Source: Nostoc cf. commune SO-36 | GTDB taxonomy: Bacteria > Cyanobacteriota > Cyanobacteriia > Cyanobacteriales > Nostocaceae | Length of the DNA stretch: 64,000 nucleotides | Reading direction: 5' to 3' | Assembly: GCF_023734775.1 (NCBI RefSeq) | Contig: NZ_AP025732.1 | Coordinates: 3,726,501-3,790,500, forward strand | Shown: positions 1 to 9,923 of the stretch, one piece after another | Position numbering within the stretch: the first letter of the stretch is position 1 | How the letters are laid out: each line of letters starts with the position of its first letter | Translations under genes and position numbers: made by a program | Notes under the pieces: generated by a model | What the model was told of the DNA's origin: nothing | Seen by the model: the letters and a program-made list of their open reading frames with translations, nothing else | Database searches by the model: none

Positions 1-2
1 GT

Positions 3-104
3 AATATCTCAAAATCTGATGGTGGTAAGGAACAATCTACAGGTGTTCCCCGACCATCTGTAATTGGTATCCGCCTTAAAAATCCTCGCAACAGGTTTAT
101 TTAA
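3..104 (+). CDS. C-terminal end of an unidentified protein (cut by window edge)
   Basis: An open frame enters from the left edge and ends in TAA after 33 codons, reading ...GVPRPSVIGIRLKNPRNRFI. The composition looks like a protein rather than a random frame, and no other frame stays open here. The family is not recognisable from this little. The nearest terminator-like hairpin on this strand is some 660 bases downstream. Confidence 0.4.
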   Translation, partial: NISKSDGGKEQSTGVPRPSVIGIRLKNPRNRFI

Positions 105-248
105 TTTAAAACCTTATTTTTAATTGACATCCTAGCCCGTCTTGCACTTTGAACGCAATGCTAGCTAATGTCCAATTGAGTTGACTCAAACTATTTACAA
201 ATCGTCTAAGAGGACGTTTTAAAAGTCTCCTCGTTGGTAGCAAAATAT

Positions 249-666
249 TTTAGATCCCCCTAAATCCCCCTTAAAAAGGGGGACTTTTAAGCATTTCCCC
301 CCCTTTTTAAGCTACGGTGTACACACAAGTCGAATTACCCCCCTTAATCCCCCCTTGCAAAGGCTACGGTGTATACACAAGTTGAGTTGGGAATCACATG
401 GACACAAAATAACGGAAAATTATTTTTAAAATCCTTAATTTTCCGTTAAACCTCTATCAATAAGCTGACACTATTGATAATTAGCTTGCTCGGTTCAAAA
501 CCTTGCCTACTAAGGCTTGTATCTTACCAGGCAAGGTTTTTAGGACTTGTGTATACACAGTAGCCCCTTTGCAAGGGGAGGGCTAGGGTGGGGTAAAACC
601 TTGGTTAATCAGCTATTTCAGACTTCTGTGTACACCGTAGCCTTTTTAAGGGGGGCTAGGGGGGAT
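249..666. repeat. Nested inverted-repeat block built from C-rich/G-rich arms and GTGTAYAC palindromes
   Basis: The left arm begins with a run of CCCCCT repeats, followed twice by the motif GCTACGGTGTAYACACAAGT (near 312 and 363). The right arm carries the complements (near 545 and 622) and ends in a GGGGGGCTAGGGGGGAT tract. The whole block can fold back on itself. Inside it is a perfect 12-base-arm hairpin at 411-447 (AACGGAAAATTA / TAATTTTCCGTT). Similar arms flank the tandem array near 51 kb. No coding capacity is seen. It looks like a composite of short mobile repeats; function unknown. Confidence 0.65.
497..541 (+). terminator. Terminator-like hairpin inside the repeat block
   Basis: Perfect 12-base arms AAAACCTTGCCT (497-508) and AGGCAAGGTTTT (529-540) are followed by one further T. 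A T/A tract lies on both sides, so it could act in either direction. No gene abuts it, so it may simply be part of the repeat block. Confidence 0.4.
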
Positions 667-768
667 CAATAAGTGCTAATTATCACAGCCAACTACTTTT
701 CAAACATCCTCTAAAGACGACTTCAGGTATTAGCTGAGTAATGAATTACTAAACAGTTGTTACGACTC

Positions 769-810
769 ATGCAAGATGTTAGTTTAGCCTGACATCTTGC
801 ATCATTTTTT
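769..810 (+). terminator. Strong intrinsic-terminator-like hairpin with no gene before it
   Basis: Perfect 11-base arms ATGCAAGATGT (769-779) and ACATCTTGCAT (792-802) are followed by CA and six Ts. This is a textbook rho-independent terminator on the plus strand. The closest upstream reading frame ends at 104, so either a long 3' region or an unannotated small RNA would end here. The rest of the spacer (811-1439) holds one imperfect hairpin (1023-1057), a short dispersed repeat containing GCGTAGCGTCTCG near 935, and AT-rich sequence before phoX. Confidence 0.55.
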
Positions 811-1439
811 GTAAATCTATTTTCGAGAATAAAGACTGTCTATTGCTCAATATAGTTCAGTTCAGCAATTTTTTCCTTCTCTTTCTTCTCTCTGCGTCCT
901 CTGCGCCTTGGCGGTAGCCTGCGGCAAGCCGTTCGCGTAGCGTCTCGTAGAGAAGCGTCTACGTTAAAAAATTGACTTGGATAACAAGAGTTTTAGCCTT
1001 AACCCAAGCGTATTGGTCTATTGCTGCCGAAAACCTTAACTTTGTGTTTTTGGCAGCGTTCATCCTACGATTATCGCTTGCTTAAATTTCGGTTTCATCT
1101 GACCATGCGTATTCATGAAAAAATTGTTACTTATTTGTCAAAAGCCTATTTTCATCAAAAAAAGTTGTTTATAAATTCAAATTAATCAATATATAACCTA
1201 ATGTTAATATTTGGTACTTAAATTAAAGAAAATATGATTTTTTTAGTCTGCGTAAGCAGCATCAGCCGGTCTTAATTTGTTATTCGCTGCTATTTATTGG
1301 CTGTTAAAAATGTGTCAACTCTCAAGAAATATCTAAGTAATTGTTGTAAATATCTAGAGTTTTTATTTACCAAATTACTAGTGTTATTGAGAGATGAACT
1401 GAATAGCAACCTCGTAAGCCTTAAAACGGAGAACAAAGA

Positions 1440-3602
1440 ATGAAAGGACGCTCTCACCCTAAAAACAATTTGACTCTCAACCCATCCGGTAACGAGTCAA
1501 TTCGTGATGTGATTGACCGCGTTAGTTTGAGTCGGCGGCGGTTCATCATGACTGCTGTAGGTACATCGGTGCTAACTGTTATAGGCGATGTTTCTATCGG
1601 TGGCTTTCTCCAAAGTGTTGAGGCAACCCCGATTCCGAAGGGAAAGGGATTTGCTGGCATAGGCTTTAAGAGCATCCCACCGAATTTACTCAACCCCGCG
1701 ACAGGACTTCTGGAAAAGGATCTTGTCAGTGTTCCTAAAGGTTACACAGCCAAAGTACTGGTTGCTTGGGGAGATCCGATCGCACCTGGTGGCCCGACTT
1801 GGTTAGCAGATGCCTCCCAAGATGCAGCTGCTCAAGAAAAGCAGTTTGGTATGCACGCTGATGGGATGCACTACTTCCCTTTACAGCCAGGGAATGTTGT
1901 TGGTCGGACAGTAAGTTCACAAGCAAGATCACTTAGAGGCTTTTTAAATCAGCCCATCAATACTGGTCTGCTGTGTGTGAACCATGAGTATACCCAGGAA
2001 TCAATTTTGCATCCTGATGGTCTGGATGTAGTCACAATTGCCAAGGTACGCAAGTCTCAGGCTGCTCATGGCGTGTCTGTTGTGGAAATTTCCAAAAAGG
2101 GCAATGAGTGGAGTTTCAACCGCAATTCGCCTTATGGTCGCCGCATTACCGGCAACACCGAAATGCGAGTATCGGGGCCTGCGGCTGGCGATGCATTGTT
2201 AAAGTCGAAAAAGTTTAACATTACGCCAACTGGCTCTGTTGATACTGGCACACGAAACGACGGCTACACCGCTTATGGTACGCTCAACAACTGCGCCCAC
2301 GGTTACACTCCTTGGGGTACTTACTTGACCTGTGAGGAGAACTGGAACGGCTACTTTGCTAACCCTACACAAGATGTAGTTGCAATTCCAGGCATCGAAA
2401 AGTCTGATATCCTCGCAGGGCAGAATCGATACGGTGTACCTAGACAGTCTAGCTATCGCTGGCCAGAAGTTGATCCACGATTCGATGCAAACACCAACCC
2501 ACTCGAACCCCATTTATTCGGCTGGGTGGTTGAGATCGATCCCTACAATCCACAAAGCAAACCAGTCAAGCGCACTGCTCTTGGTCGGTTCAAGCATGAG
2601 AGCGCTCAAGTTGTTGTTGATGATAAAAACCGTGTTGCTTTCTATCAAGGTGACGACGAGCGCAACGAGTACATCTACAAGTTCGTTTGTGCCCAACCTT
2701 TAAATCCCGGAAATCGTTCTGCTAACCGTGATTTGCTTGACAACGGAGTTCTGTACGTTGCCAAATTCAATGACAACGGTACTGGTGAGTGGATTCCTTT
2801 GGTCTACGGTCAGCGTGGTTTGACACCAGAAAATGGTTTCAGAAGCCAAGCTGAAGTATTAGTTAAGACAAGACAAGCTGGCGATCGCGTCGGCGCAACC
2901 ATGATGGATCGCCCAGAGTGGGTTGCTGTGCGTCCTCGCATCGGCGGATATAAGGAGATTGAAGTCTATTGCACATTGACCAACAATAATCGTCGGGGCA
3001 CAACTCCAGTTTCCTCCAACCAGCCAGACGGCACAACAACAGCAGGCGGTGCGCGTCCTCCTGTGGTTGCTTCTAACCCACGCCCTGACAACCGTTACGG
3101 TCACATCATTCGCTGGCGCGAAGATGGACACAGCGTTACGGCTACAACTTTCAAATGGGATATTTTTGTTGAAGCTGGGGACAAAACTAGACCCGAACCA
3201 AATCTCAAAGGCAACATTAAAGGTGACGATTTAAGTTCACCAGATGGTTTGTGGTTCGACGACTTCGGCCGCCTTTGGATTCAGACCGACCACTCAGGCG
3301 ATGGTATCGGTGATTTAGTAAACATCGGTAGCAACACCATGTCGTGTGCTGACCCCAACACCAAACAAGTTAGGCGCTTCTTAACCAGCCCTACGGATTG
3401 TGAGGTAACTGGTGTAATTACTACACCCGATGGCAAAGCGATGTTTATTAACATCCAACACCCAGGCGATCGCGGGGATGCCTCGAATCCCACGATTGCC
3501 AGTAATTGGCCTAACAGTCAAGGGTATGGCCCATCAGGTCGCCCACGTTCATCAGTGGTAGTAATTACCCGTAATGATGGTGGCGTTGTTGGTGGTCTTT
3601 AA
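1440..3602 (+). CDS. phoX: PhoX-type alkaline phosphatase (DUF839), Tat-exported
   Basis: This 720-residue protein resembles the PhoX/DUF839 family, calcium- and iron-dependent phosphomonoesterases that release phosphate from organic esters outside the cytoplasm. A twin-arginine signal is visible near residue 32 (SRRRFIMTAVG) followed by a hydrophobic stretch, so export in folded form by the Tat system is expected. Family hallmarks include LLCVNHEYT, the TCEENWNGYF block around residue 295, FKHESAQVVVDDKNRVAFYQGDDERN (as a region, 383-410) and SSPDGLWFDDFGRLWIQTD. Length fits the long cyanobacterial form. It stands alone, preceded by 1.3 kb of non-coding DNA and followed by a hairpin terminator. 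Induction by phosphate starvation is usual for the family, but I did not identify a Pho box here. Confidence 0.88.
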   Translation: MKGRSHPKNNLTLNPSGNESIRDVIDRVSLSRRRFIMTAVGTSVLTVIGDVSIGGFLQSVEATPIPKGKGFAGIGFKSIPPNLLNPATGLLEKDLVSVPKGYTAKVLVAWGDPIAPGGPTWLADASQDAAAQEKQFGMHADGMHYFPLQPGNVVGRTVSSQARSLRGFLNQPINTGLLCVNHEYTQESILHPDGLDVVTIAKVRKSQAAHGVSVVEISKKGNEWSFNRNSPYGRRITGNTEMRVSGPAAGDALLKSKKFNITPTGSVDTGTRNDGYTAYGTLNNCAHGYTPWGTYLTCEENWNGYFANPTQDVVAIPGIEKSDILAGQNRYGVPRQSSYRWPEVDPRFDANTNPLEPHLFGWVVEIDPYNPQSKPVKRTALGRFKHESAQVVVDDKNRVAFYQGDDERNEYIYKFVCAQPLNPGNRSANRDLLDNGVLYVAKFNDNGTGEWIPLVYGQRGLTPENGFRSQAEVLVKTRQAGDRVGATMMDRPEWVAVRPRIGGYKEIEVYCTLTNNNRRGTTPVSSNQPDGTTTAGGARPPVVASNPRPDNRYGHIIRWREDGHSVTATTFKWDIFVEAGDKTRPEPNLKGNIKGDDLSSPDGLWFDDFGRLWIQTDHSGDGIGDLVNIGSNTMSCADPNTKQVRRFLTSPTDCEVTGVITTPDGKAMFINIQHPGDRGDASNPTIASNWPNSQGYGPSGRPRSSVVVITRNDGGVVGGL

Positions 3603-3648
3603 AGACGATAGGAACAGCTTTATTTAGCGAAGTATCTTAAATAGTTTT

Positions 3649-3699
3649 AAATCACCTTAATTCTTGAGCCTAAACACGGGCAAGGATTAAGGTGATTTT
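3649..3699 (+). terminator. Terminator of phoX
   Basis: Perfect 13-base arms AAATCACCTTAAT (3649-3661) and ATTAAGGTGATTT (3686-3698) lie 46 bases after the phoX stop, with T-rich sequence following. Confidence 0.7.
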
Positions 3700-3867
3700 C
3701 TTGCAATATTTCTTAGTTAAAGGGTAAAGAGAAAAGAGAAAGGGTTTAAATTTATCCCTTATCCTTTTCCCAGATCACATCAGAGATGAAGAGTACTTAT
3801 CCTAGAAGTATGGATTTATATCATGCCTACTTGATTAATCAAGCTGACATGATATTACTTGTAGTTA

Positions 3868-4410
3868 TTAACCCACAATTTTTGTTGCTCTCTTCTTACG
3901 TTGCATCCACAATCCCATAACACCAGCAATAGCCGTACCACCAATAGCTAACGGTTCGGGTACTTTGGCGTACCTTACAGTACCCACCTGTGTTGTATTT
4001 ACTGATTGGTCAATTAGATAAAAATTGTTTCCTCCTACATTTGGAGTATTTGGATCACTCCCGATCATAAATTGGTCTGCAACAAAATAGCTTAGTCCCA
4101 GAACTTCGCCATTATTAAAACTGGCTATGGGAAAATTGTTGAAATCAGTATCATCTGCCTCTGTATAATTAGTACCTAAATAGTTGAATGCAACTGCTAA
4201 TCCATTCTCAACTCCCAATGTCTCAAGACCTGTATTGGTTAAGGCTGAGTCATCGTATTGAAAAGAGCCGAAATACTGACCGGGATTATCGCCAGATGTC
4301 GCATTTATAGTGAAACCATAATTAACCAAGGCAGCTTGCGTCGGTTTACCAACAGCAACCGAGATAGCAACAGCAAAAGCAGCAATGCTAATATTTTTAA
4401 CTAATTTCAT
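3868..4410 (-). CDS. PEP-CTERM sorting-domain protein
   Basis: This is a secreted protein of about 180 residues. It has an N-terminal signal peptide (KNISIAAFAVAISVAVG...TQAA) and a C-terminal PEP-CTERM tail: VPEPLAIGGTAIAGVMGLWMQ followed by the basic stop RKKRATK. PEP-CTERM tails are recognised by exosortase, which anchors or releases proteins at the cell surface; no exosortase is in the window. The middle (NYGFTINATSGDNPGQYFGSFQYDD...) resembles the usual beta-rich cyanobacterial PEP-CTERM ectodomain without a known activity. The start was set at the ATG at 4410, preceded by GGAG at proper spacing, five codons inside the longest frame. A hairpin at 3818-3855 (ATATCATG / CATGATAT) follows the gene and could terminate it. 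Confidence 0.8.
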   Translation of the reverse strand: MKLVKNISIAAFAVAISVAVGKPTQAALVNYGFTINATSGDNPGQYFGSFQYDDSALTNTGLETLGVENGLAVAFNYLGTNYTEADDTDFNNFPIASFNNGEVLGLSYFVADQFMIGSDPNTPNVGGNNFYLIDQSVNTTQVGTVRYAKVPEPLAIGGTAIAGVMGLWMQRKKRATKIVG

Positions 4411-4737
4411 CAGAAAATGCTCCAAAGCTAAAAAATGAATAATTTTGTCATTTTACTTAAATAAACTTTCAACCAATTTATGTAGGTTAAGAAATAACAA
4501 ACAAAAGATTATCTTTGTTAAACCTTTAAATTTGTTAGCTATATATAAATTTTGCGTAAATTTATTTCCATATTCACAGCAGATTATGTTGATATTTGAA
4601 GCTGATTATCAACACTTTTCTAGGGCTTTCAATTATCCTAAAGAAAACTATGTCCTGCTATAGATAGCATTTACTTCTTATACATTGATAGTATAACCAC
4701 TTACGCCCACGGTTCTTAATTTTGCAGCTTGAGCAAT

Positions 4738-4866
4738 ATGGACGTAGATGAATTTAGCCAACAGATAAACGAATTGCGATCGCGGGTACGGGAAATATAG
4801 CAGCGCACTGCAACTGAACCGGACTCACAACAGGAATTAAGGAATTTTTTGAGTTATTTATCATAG
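4738..4866 (+). pseudogene. Relic of the N-terminus of a larger protein (possibly a sensor kinase)
   Basis: An ATG opens MDVDEFSQQINELRSRVREI, then a TAG stop, then continues in the same frame QRTATEPDSQQELRNFLSYLS and stops again. The charged, helical pattern resembles the short N-terminal coiled segment that precedes PAS domains in some Nostoc histidine kinases. That comparison is from memory and weak. Nothing of the rest of such a gene follows. It contains a HIP1-like GCGATCGCGG. Confidence 0.4.
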
Positions 4867-4961
4867 TTAAGGTTAAGGCTAAATTGGTTCACAATTCTGG
4901 AATGAGAATTTGACGCTGTGTATTTACCTCATGAACAGAACCAATTTTATAACTTACTTTT

Positions 4962-5228
4962 ATGAAATCTCTCACCCCAGAAATAATTAGGGCTATAACA
5001 CCGATGTTTATGGCAACTATTGGAGCGGTTATTGGTGTTGCTGTTTTAGTCTCGCCAAATATCAATGATGCCAAATGGTCTGCTGGACTTGGACTTGCCG
5101 GAACAGCGATCGCAGGTGCTGCTGGATTAGCTCAAAATAGCAAAAATGAGCCGGACTTTTCAGTAAAGAAGCGGGGAGACAACTTTGAAGTGGAAACTCC
5201 AAGCTCTGAATCAACCGACCAACATTAG
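4962..5228 (+). CDS. Small two-helix membrane protein of unknown function
   Basis: An 88-residue protein with two hydrophobic stretches (about residues 11-30 and 41-58, AGLGLAGTAIAGAAG) and a hydrophilic, acidic C-terminus ending SSESTDQH. No catalytic motif is seen. It stands alone ahead of argG on the same strand, 220 bases away. The segment between them shows no terminator I can support. It is likely a real small inner-membrane protein, but its role is unknown. Confidence 0.6.
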   Translation: MKSLTPEIIRAITPMFMATIGAVIGVAVLVSPNINDAKWSAGLGLAGTAIAGAAGLAQNSKNEPDFSVKKRGDNFEVETPSSESTDQH

Positions 5229-5448
5229 GTGTTGCAGCTACAGGTAATACCATTTCACGAAAAATTTGATGCAGATGTAAACCCTGAAAACTTTGCTGCA
5301 TCTAAGTTTTTTAATTGCGACTTGCGACTTGCGAATTGTGAATTGGTATAAGTGGTCGTCTCCTGGGAGATTGAGATGAAGAAAATATACCTGGATTAGT
5401 TCAGATATAATAATGACTCATTCTTTGTTGTCCTAACTGGAGAAATTA

Positions 5449-6651
5449 ATGGGTCGCGCCAAAAAGGTTGTCCTGGCATATTCTGGCGGAGTGGATACCT
5501 CCGTTTGCATCCCCTACCTCAAACAGGAGTGGGGTGTGGAAGAGGTGATTACCCTAGCAGCAGATTTAGGTCAGGGAGATGAATTAGAGCCAGTTCGAGA
5601 AAAAGCTCTCAAATCCGGTGCAAGTGAATCCCTCGTGGCGGATGTCAAAGACAGTTTCGTTAAAGATTACGCCTTTGGAGCGATTCAAGCCAACGCCCTT
5701 TATGAAAATCGTTATCCTCTAGGAACTGCCCTTGCCCGTCCATTGATTGCCAAGGCATTAGTAGAAACAGCCGAAAAATATGGTGCTGATGCCGTCGCTC
5801 ATGGTTGCACTGGCAAAGGTAACGATCAGGTTCGTTTTGATGTCTCTGTAACCGCCTTGAACCCCAACCTGAAGATTCTTGCACCAGCGAGAGAATGGGG
5901 AATGAGCCGTGAGGAAACGATCGCTTATGGTGAGAAGTTTGGTATCCCTTCACCAGTTAAAAAATCTTCTCCCTACAGTATTGACAAGAATTTGCTTGGT
6001 CGTAGTATTGAAGCTGGTTTACTTGAAGATCCGTCATTTGAGCCACCAGAAGAAATTTATGAGATGACCAAAGCGATCGCTGACACTCCCAATGAGCCAG
6101 AATACATCGAAATTGGTTTCTCTGGTGGTATTCCCACCACCCTCAACGGTATAGTGAAGGAGCCAGTTGAGCTAATTGAAGAACTCAATCAGGTGGTAGG
6201 AAATCATGGCATCGGTCGGATTGATATGATTGAAAACCGTCTGGTAGGCATCAAATCGCGGGAAATCTACGAATCACCCGCAATGTTGGTGCTAATTCAG
6301 GCCCATAGAGATTTAGAAAGTTTGACTTTAACGGCAGATGTTACCCATTACAAGCGTGGCATTGAAGAAACTTACAGCCAAATCGTTTACAACGGTTTAT
6401 GGTACAGTCCACTCAAAGTTGCACTAGATGCCTTTATTCAAAAGACACAAGAGCGAGTCTCTGGAACTGTGCGAGTGAAGTTGTTCAAGGGCAACTCTAC
6501 GATAGTTGGGCGTTCGAGTGATAATTCCCTCTATACTCCCGATTTGGCAACCTACGGAGCCGAAGACCAATTTGATCACAAAGCAGCTGAAGGCTTTATT
6601 TACGTTTGGGGATTACCAACTCGCATTTGGTCGCAGCAAGTAAGAGGTTAA
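5449..6651 (+). CDS. argG: Argininosuccinate synthase
   Basis: A full-length enzyme (400 residues, the family norm) that joins citrulline and aspartate with ATP to give argininosuccinate, the penultimate step of arginine synthesis in the cytoplasm. The N-terminal PP-loop is visible as [13 protein letters not shown] (residues 9-21). The citrulline/aspartate-binding block [15 protein letters not shown] lies near residues 117-131, and [15 protein letters not shown] follows near 179. The start ATG has a GGAG at suitable spacing. It appears monocistronic, ending in a spacer filled by a repeat element. In this lineage arginine also feeds cyanophycin, which links it to the isoaspartyl peptidase at 42.8 kb. 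Confidence 0.97.
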   Translation: MGRAKKVVLAYSGGVDTSVCIPYLKQEWGVEEVITLAADLGQGDELEPVREKALKSGASESLVADVKDSFVKDYAFGAIQANALYENRYPLGTALARPLIAKALVETAEKYGADAVAHGCTGKGNDQVRFDVSVTALNPNLKILAPAREWGMSREETIAYGEKFGIPSPVKKSSPYSIDKNLLGRSIEAGLLEDPSFEPPEEIYEMTKAIADTPNEPEYIEIGFSGGIPTTLNGIVKEPVELIEELNQVVGNHGIGRIDMIENRLVGIKSREIYESPAMLVLIQAHRDLESLTLTADVTHYKRGIEETYSQIVYNGLWYSPLKVALDAFIQKTQERVSGTVRVKLFKGNSTIVGRSSDNSLYTPDLATYGAEDQFDHKAAEGFIYVWGLPTRIWSQQVRG

Positions 6652-6673
6652 AAGTTAGGGGTTAGGAGTTAAA

Positions 6674-6920
6674 GAAGAATTCAGAAGTCAGAATTCAGGA
6701 GTCAGAATCAAGACGCTTGCGGACTCGCTAACGCTGTGCTATCGAGCGTCTTTAAGACCACCAAATTTTGAATTTGGTGGGGGTTTTAAACCCGTTTATT
6801 CAGACGCGACTCGAAAATACTCGCTAACGCTACGCTATCGTGGACTCGCTACCGCTACGCTATCCACCACTGGTACAGAATTCATACTGAATTCTGACTC
6901 CTGACTCCTAAATTCTGTTT
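6674..6920. repeat. Dispersed imperfect-palindrome repeat with GAATTC-rich ends, copy 1
   Basis: Starts GAAGAATTCAGAAGTCAGAA and ends CTGACTCCTAAATTCTGTTT. The ends are near inverted complements of each other. The core contains CACCAAATTTTGAATTTGGTGG, itself a palindrome, and TTTAAACCCGTTTATTCAGACGC. Copies 2 and 3 lie at 7751-7926 and 32698-33230. Copy 1 also contains several CTCGCTAACGCTACGCTATC insertions. No coding capacity. Confidence 0.85.
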
Positions 6921-6993
6921 AGATAAAACAGAAGAACTGAAAGTTAAAAGAAATAACTTTTAACTTTATTCCTCACTCCTCACCCCTGATTTT

Positions 6994-7626
6994 TTACTCC
7001 TCACCACCCACTTCTTTAACTTGGCGAGACTCTAACCACAGGGGTACAACAATTAAGGCAGCGAGAATCAGTAACGCTGCGATCGCAAATTGACCCACCC
7101 AAGCAACCAATTGTTCTAAAGAGACAATTTTGCCAGCAAAAAAAGCTAATGTCACCATCAAACTAGCCCAAGCAACTGCTCCTAAAAAGTTGTATAAAAA
7201 GAATTTTCCGAAGGGCATTTCGGCTATACCAGCTAGTGGTGCAGCAAAAACTCGTAACAATGCAAGAAAACGTCCAAAAAAGACTGCTTTAGCAGCATTT
7301 TGACTAAATTGATCTTTAATACTCATTAGTCGCACTTCCGAAATCCGAAAGATGCTACCAACTTTTACCAAAAAAGGCCAACCGCTAACTCTACCAATCC
7401 AGTAGCCACAAGTGCCACCAATTACAGCACCCATAATTGCGTCACTGAGAACCAGCCAGAAATTTAGTTCATCGCTGCCAGCTAAAAACCCGCCTACTAA
7501 GGTCACGGTTTCACCAGGAAGGGGAATGCCTAAATTTTCTAGCAAAATTCCCAAAAAGATTGCCCAATACCCGTATGTATGGGCGACTTCCTGGATGTTT
7601 TCTAGTGAAATCAGCTCTAAAGACAT
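6994..7626 (-). CDS. DedA-family membrane protein (SNARE-associated/VTT fold)
   Basis: A 210-residue integral membrane protein. The DedA signature is clear: ENLGIPLPGETVTLVGG near residues 30-46, and the FFGRFLALLRVFAAPLAGIAEM region (115-136) with the F-x-R-x(3,4)-R motif. Four to five hydrophobic segments are present. DedA proteins are thought to move or scramble lipid carriers such as undecaprenyl phosphate; the substrate cannot be told from sequence. The gene lies between two copies of the same dispersed repeat and converges with argG. Confidence 0.85.
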   Translation of the reverse strand: MSLELISLENIQEVAHTYGYWAIFLGILLENLGIPLPGETVTLVGGFLAGSDELNFWLVLSDAIMGAVIGGTCGYWIGRVSGWPFLVKVGSIFRISEVRLMSIKDQFSQNAAKAVFFGRFLALLRVFAAPLAGIAEMPFGKFFLYNFLGAVAWASLMVTLAFFAGKIVSLEQLVAWVGQFAIAALLILAALIVVPLWLESRQVKEVGGEE

Positions 7627-7750
7627 CCCGCACCGCCGTCTTTACAAATTTTTACTTTTACTATATCTTTGCTTGTTTTTGGGTAGGGTGTCAATCAAAC
7701 CGCTACATTCAATCATTAAGCCATTAATTTAATTTTGGATAATCCTTGAA

Positions 7751-7926
7751 GAAGAATTCAGAAGCCAGAATTCAGGAGTCAGAATCAATGAGTGGGGGAT
7801 TCAGACCCGCCACTCATTGTAGACCACCAAATTTTCAATTTGGTGGGGGTCTTAAACCCATTTATTCATCCGCCAGTCGCGCAGAATTCATTCTGAATTC
7901 TGGCTCCTGACTCCTGAATTCTGTTT
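7751..7926. repeat. Dispersed imperfect-palindrome repeat, copy 2 (shortest)
   Basis: Begins GAAGAATTCAGAAGCCAGAA and ends CTCCTGAATTCTGTTT. The core again has CACCAAATTTTCAATTTGGTGG. Its stretch GGGGATTCAGACCC is the uninterrupted version of the site that carries a 206-base insertion in copy 3. The following 7927-8296 is AT-rich, without a gene I can support. Confidence 0.85.
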
Positions 7927-8296
7927 GATAACTTATAGTCTATGGTGACTATTATTTTTTGACTATTAATTACACAATTTTTGCTGTACGTACCATAATT
8001 TTATATTTATTTAAATAAGAAATAAAAAGTTTATATAAAGTTTATAAAAGTCGAGTTAAATGATAAAAATTTTGTAAAAGATACGGTTGATACCGAAATT
8101 GTTAGGCGGTTATGCCTATATTGATGAAAGTTATCACAAATTATACGGCATGAATACTGAAATCATCTTTCTCAACTATACGACTGCAATTACCCACATA
8201 TCTAGGTAGAGTGCTTGTTTTACCGTTGAAAGAGAAGAATGTATTAATGTCTTTTTTCGATTTTTTACCAAGTGTTCCAACTACCCTGTTAAATTT

Positions 8297-8650
8297 ATGG
8301 CTTTCACACAAGAACTTCAAGTGATTTTGTTTAAACCCCAAGGAATCATAGATTTGCAAGGCGGTAAAGCTTTAAGTGAGCAGATGACTGCGATCGCCCC
8401 CCAACCTCATCAACTGTGGGTTATCGATTTAGCAGAAGTAAATTTTATGGACAGTTCTGGGTTAGTTCCTTTAGTAAAAGCTTTAAAAGCTGCACGTCAA
8501 AGTGGTTGCCGCTTGGTTCTATGCAACGTACAAGCTCCTGTACGGTTAATTTTAGAACTTACCCAACTAGATACAGTATTTGAAATTTTTCAAACCTACC
8601 AAGACATTTTCACTACCGACAAAAACAACAGTCTGGTGCTAGCAGGCTAG
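8297..8650 (+). CDS. STAS-domain protein (anti-sigma factor antagonist type)
   Basis: A 117-residue single-domain STAS protein. The hallmark is LWVIDLAEVNFMDSSGLVPLVKAL (about residues 45-68); the serine pair in DSSGL includes the residue phosphorylated by partner-switching kinases in SpoIIAA-like proteins. The preceding segment FKPQGIIDLQGGKALSEQM fits strand 1 and helix 1. No kinase or phosphatase partner gene is adjacent, so its partner is elsewhere. Downstream 8651-9127 has no gene I can support; a weak minus-strand 60-codon frame there has no recognisable features. Confidence 0.85.
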   Translation: MAFTQELQVILFKPQGIIDLQGGKALSEQMTAIAPQPHQLWVIDLAEVNFMDSSGLVPLVKALKAARQSGCRLVLCNVQAPVRLILELTQLDTVFEIFQTYQDIFTTDKNNSLVLAG

Positions 8651-9127
8651 TTAATAAATCTACCTTTAGAAGGATGGTGGAGTCAAGCAATATTTGCATT
8701 TTTTCACATTCTCTTAAGATAACAGTTTGGTGCTAGCAGACTGATTGTCTTTTTTGTTTAGAGAAAAATGTTCAGAAAAACTGATGGTTTTTAACTAGGT
8801 AGCATTTACGGTAGATGAATGTGCTTGTTGAAAACCATCTACAATAAAGCGATAAAGTAAAAAATGACCAAAATTGTGATAATTTCCAGCCTTTTGAATC
8901 TCATCGGCTGGCTTTTTGTCGTGGGAGATGCCAATAGCTAATTGTTCTACATAGTCAGATGTAATGCAAGGAAGCAAGAGGTAAGAAAGGTCACAATATT
9001 AGCGTTATCAGCGTTTGCGTTATTTCTAACTCTATAGTTATTTTTGCTTTGATGTACTACTTGGATGTCTCCAAGATCCTTTGCCACACCAATTTCTTAC
9101 CTCTTAGATTCCACCAGAATGATAACT

Positions 9128-9688
9128 TTAGGCATTCTGGGGAGTCGAAATATTAGTTTCTTCGGATGTTGGGCGGGGAAAATTTGGCAAATCAATCCCG
9201 CCGTGACTAGCATTGCGAGTTTTGAGTGCTAAACGGTAACTCACACTTTGCAGTTCTGCTTGTAATTGGCGGTTTTCTCGTTGTAGCATTGCTACTTTTT
9301 CTCTCACTGGTGTCATCCGTTCCTCAAACTTCCGGCGGTAAATTTGAGGCAGTTCTTGTACTACTTGCTCCAACATCCGAGTGCGATCGGTGAGTTCTTG
9401 AACTGACTGTCGCAATTGGTAGATTTCGGAGTCACGAGTTGTAATTTGCTCTTGGTAGAACGCCACCTGCTGCTCTACAGCTTGGAGTTGTTCTTGTAAA
9501 GCGTGTAACTGGCTTAGATCGCGCTCAGGCTCCGGCTGCTGGGGCATAAAACTAGTATTACCCTTTACCAGCCGGAAGAGTTCTTGAGATAGCTGTTGCA
9601 CTAATTGATCGCGAAGTTGCAACTCTTGGCGCAGTTGCGATACTTCCGTAGAGAGAACTTGAATATTAGGTGTATCAGATTGGCTCAC
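9128..9688 (-). CDS. Coiled-coil protein of unknown function
   Basis: A 186-residue, soluble protein dominated by heptads from about residue 8 to 155 (QVLSTEVSQLRQELQLRDQL, then TRDSEIYQLRQSVQELTDR, then REKVAMLQRENRQLQAELQ). It ends in a proline-rich tail (NFPRPTSEETNISTPQNA). There are no membrane segments and no enzymatic motif. It sits just upstream of rpsF on the same strand, separated by about 240 bases of repeat DNA, so a shared transcript is possible but not shown. A scaffold or structural role is only an inference. Confidence 0.7.
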   Translation of the reverse strand: MSQSDTPNIQVLSTEVSQLRQELQLRDQLVQQLSQELFRLVKGNTSFMPQQPEPERDLSQLHALQEQLQAVEQQVAFYQEQITTRDSEIYQLRQSVQELTDRTRMLEQVVQELPQIYRRKFEERMTPVREKVAMLQRENRQLQAELQSVSYRLALKTRNASHGGIDLPNFPRPTSEETNISTPQNA

Positions 9689-9850
9689 AGTAGCTTAAAG
9701 CTCCCATTCAGAATCTTGTCCACTCTTAGGTATAACTGCGGGAGTACTACCTTTGGCAAGTATTTGTTAATTTAGCATTCCCAAATAAGCCACGAGATCA
9801 GAAAAAGACAAAATTTTATTGAATGGGATTGGGAAAGGTAGGGCCGCCTT

Positions 9851-9876
9851 GGGGTAATGGGGATTGGGGATTGGGG
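9851..9876 (+). repeat. G-quadruplex-type heptamer array 1
   Basis: Four GGGG runs separated by TAAT, ATT and ATT. It matches the canonical four-run G-quadruplex pattern and is followed within 25 bases by a pyrimidine tract (CTCCCTTATCTCCCTCATC). Confidence 0.75.
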
Positions 9877-9923
9877 ATTAATTATTTCTCCCTTATCTCC
9901 CTCATCTCCCTATTGCTGATTCC

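Noticed and set aside
8795..8977. 60-codon minus-strand frame
   Set aside because: No recognisable motif, no ribosome-binding site, isolated.
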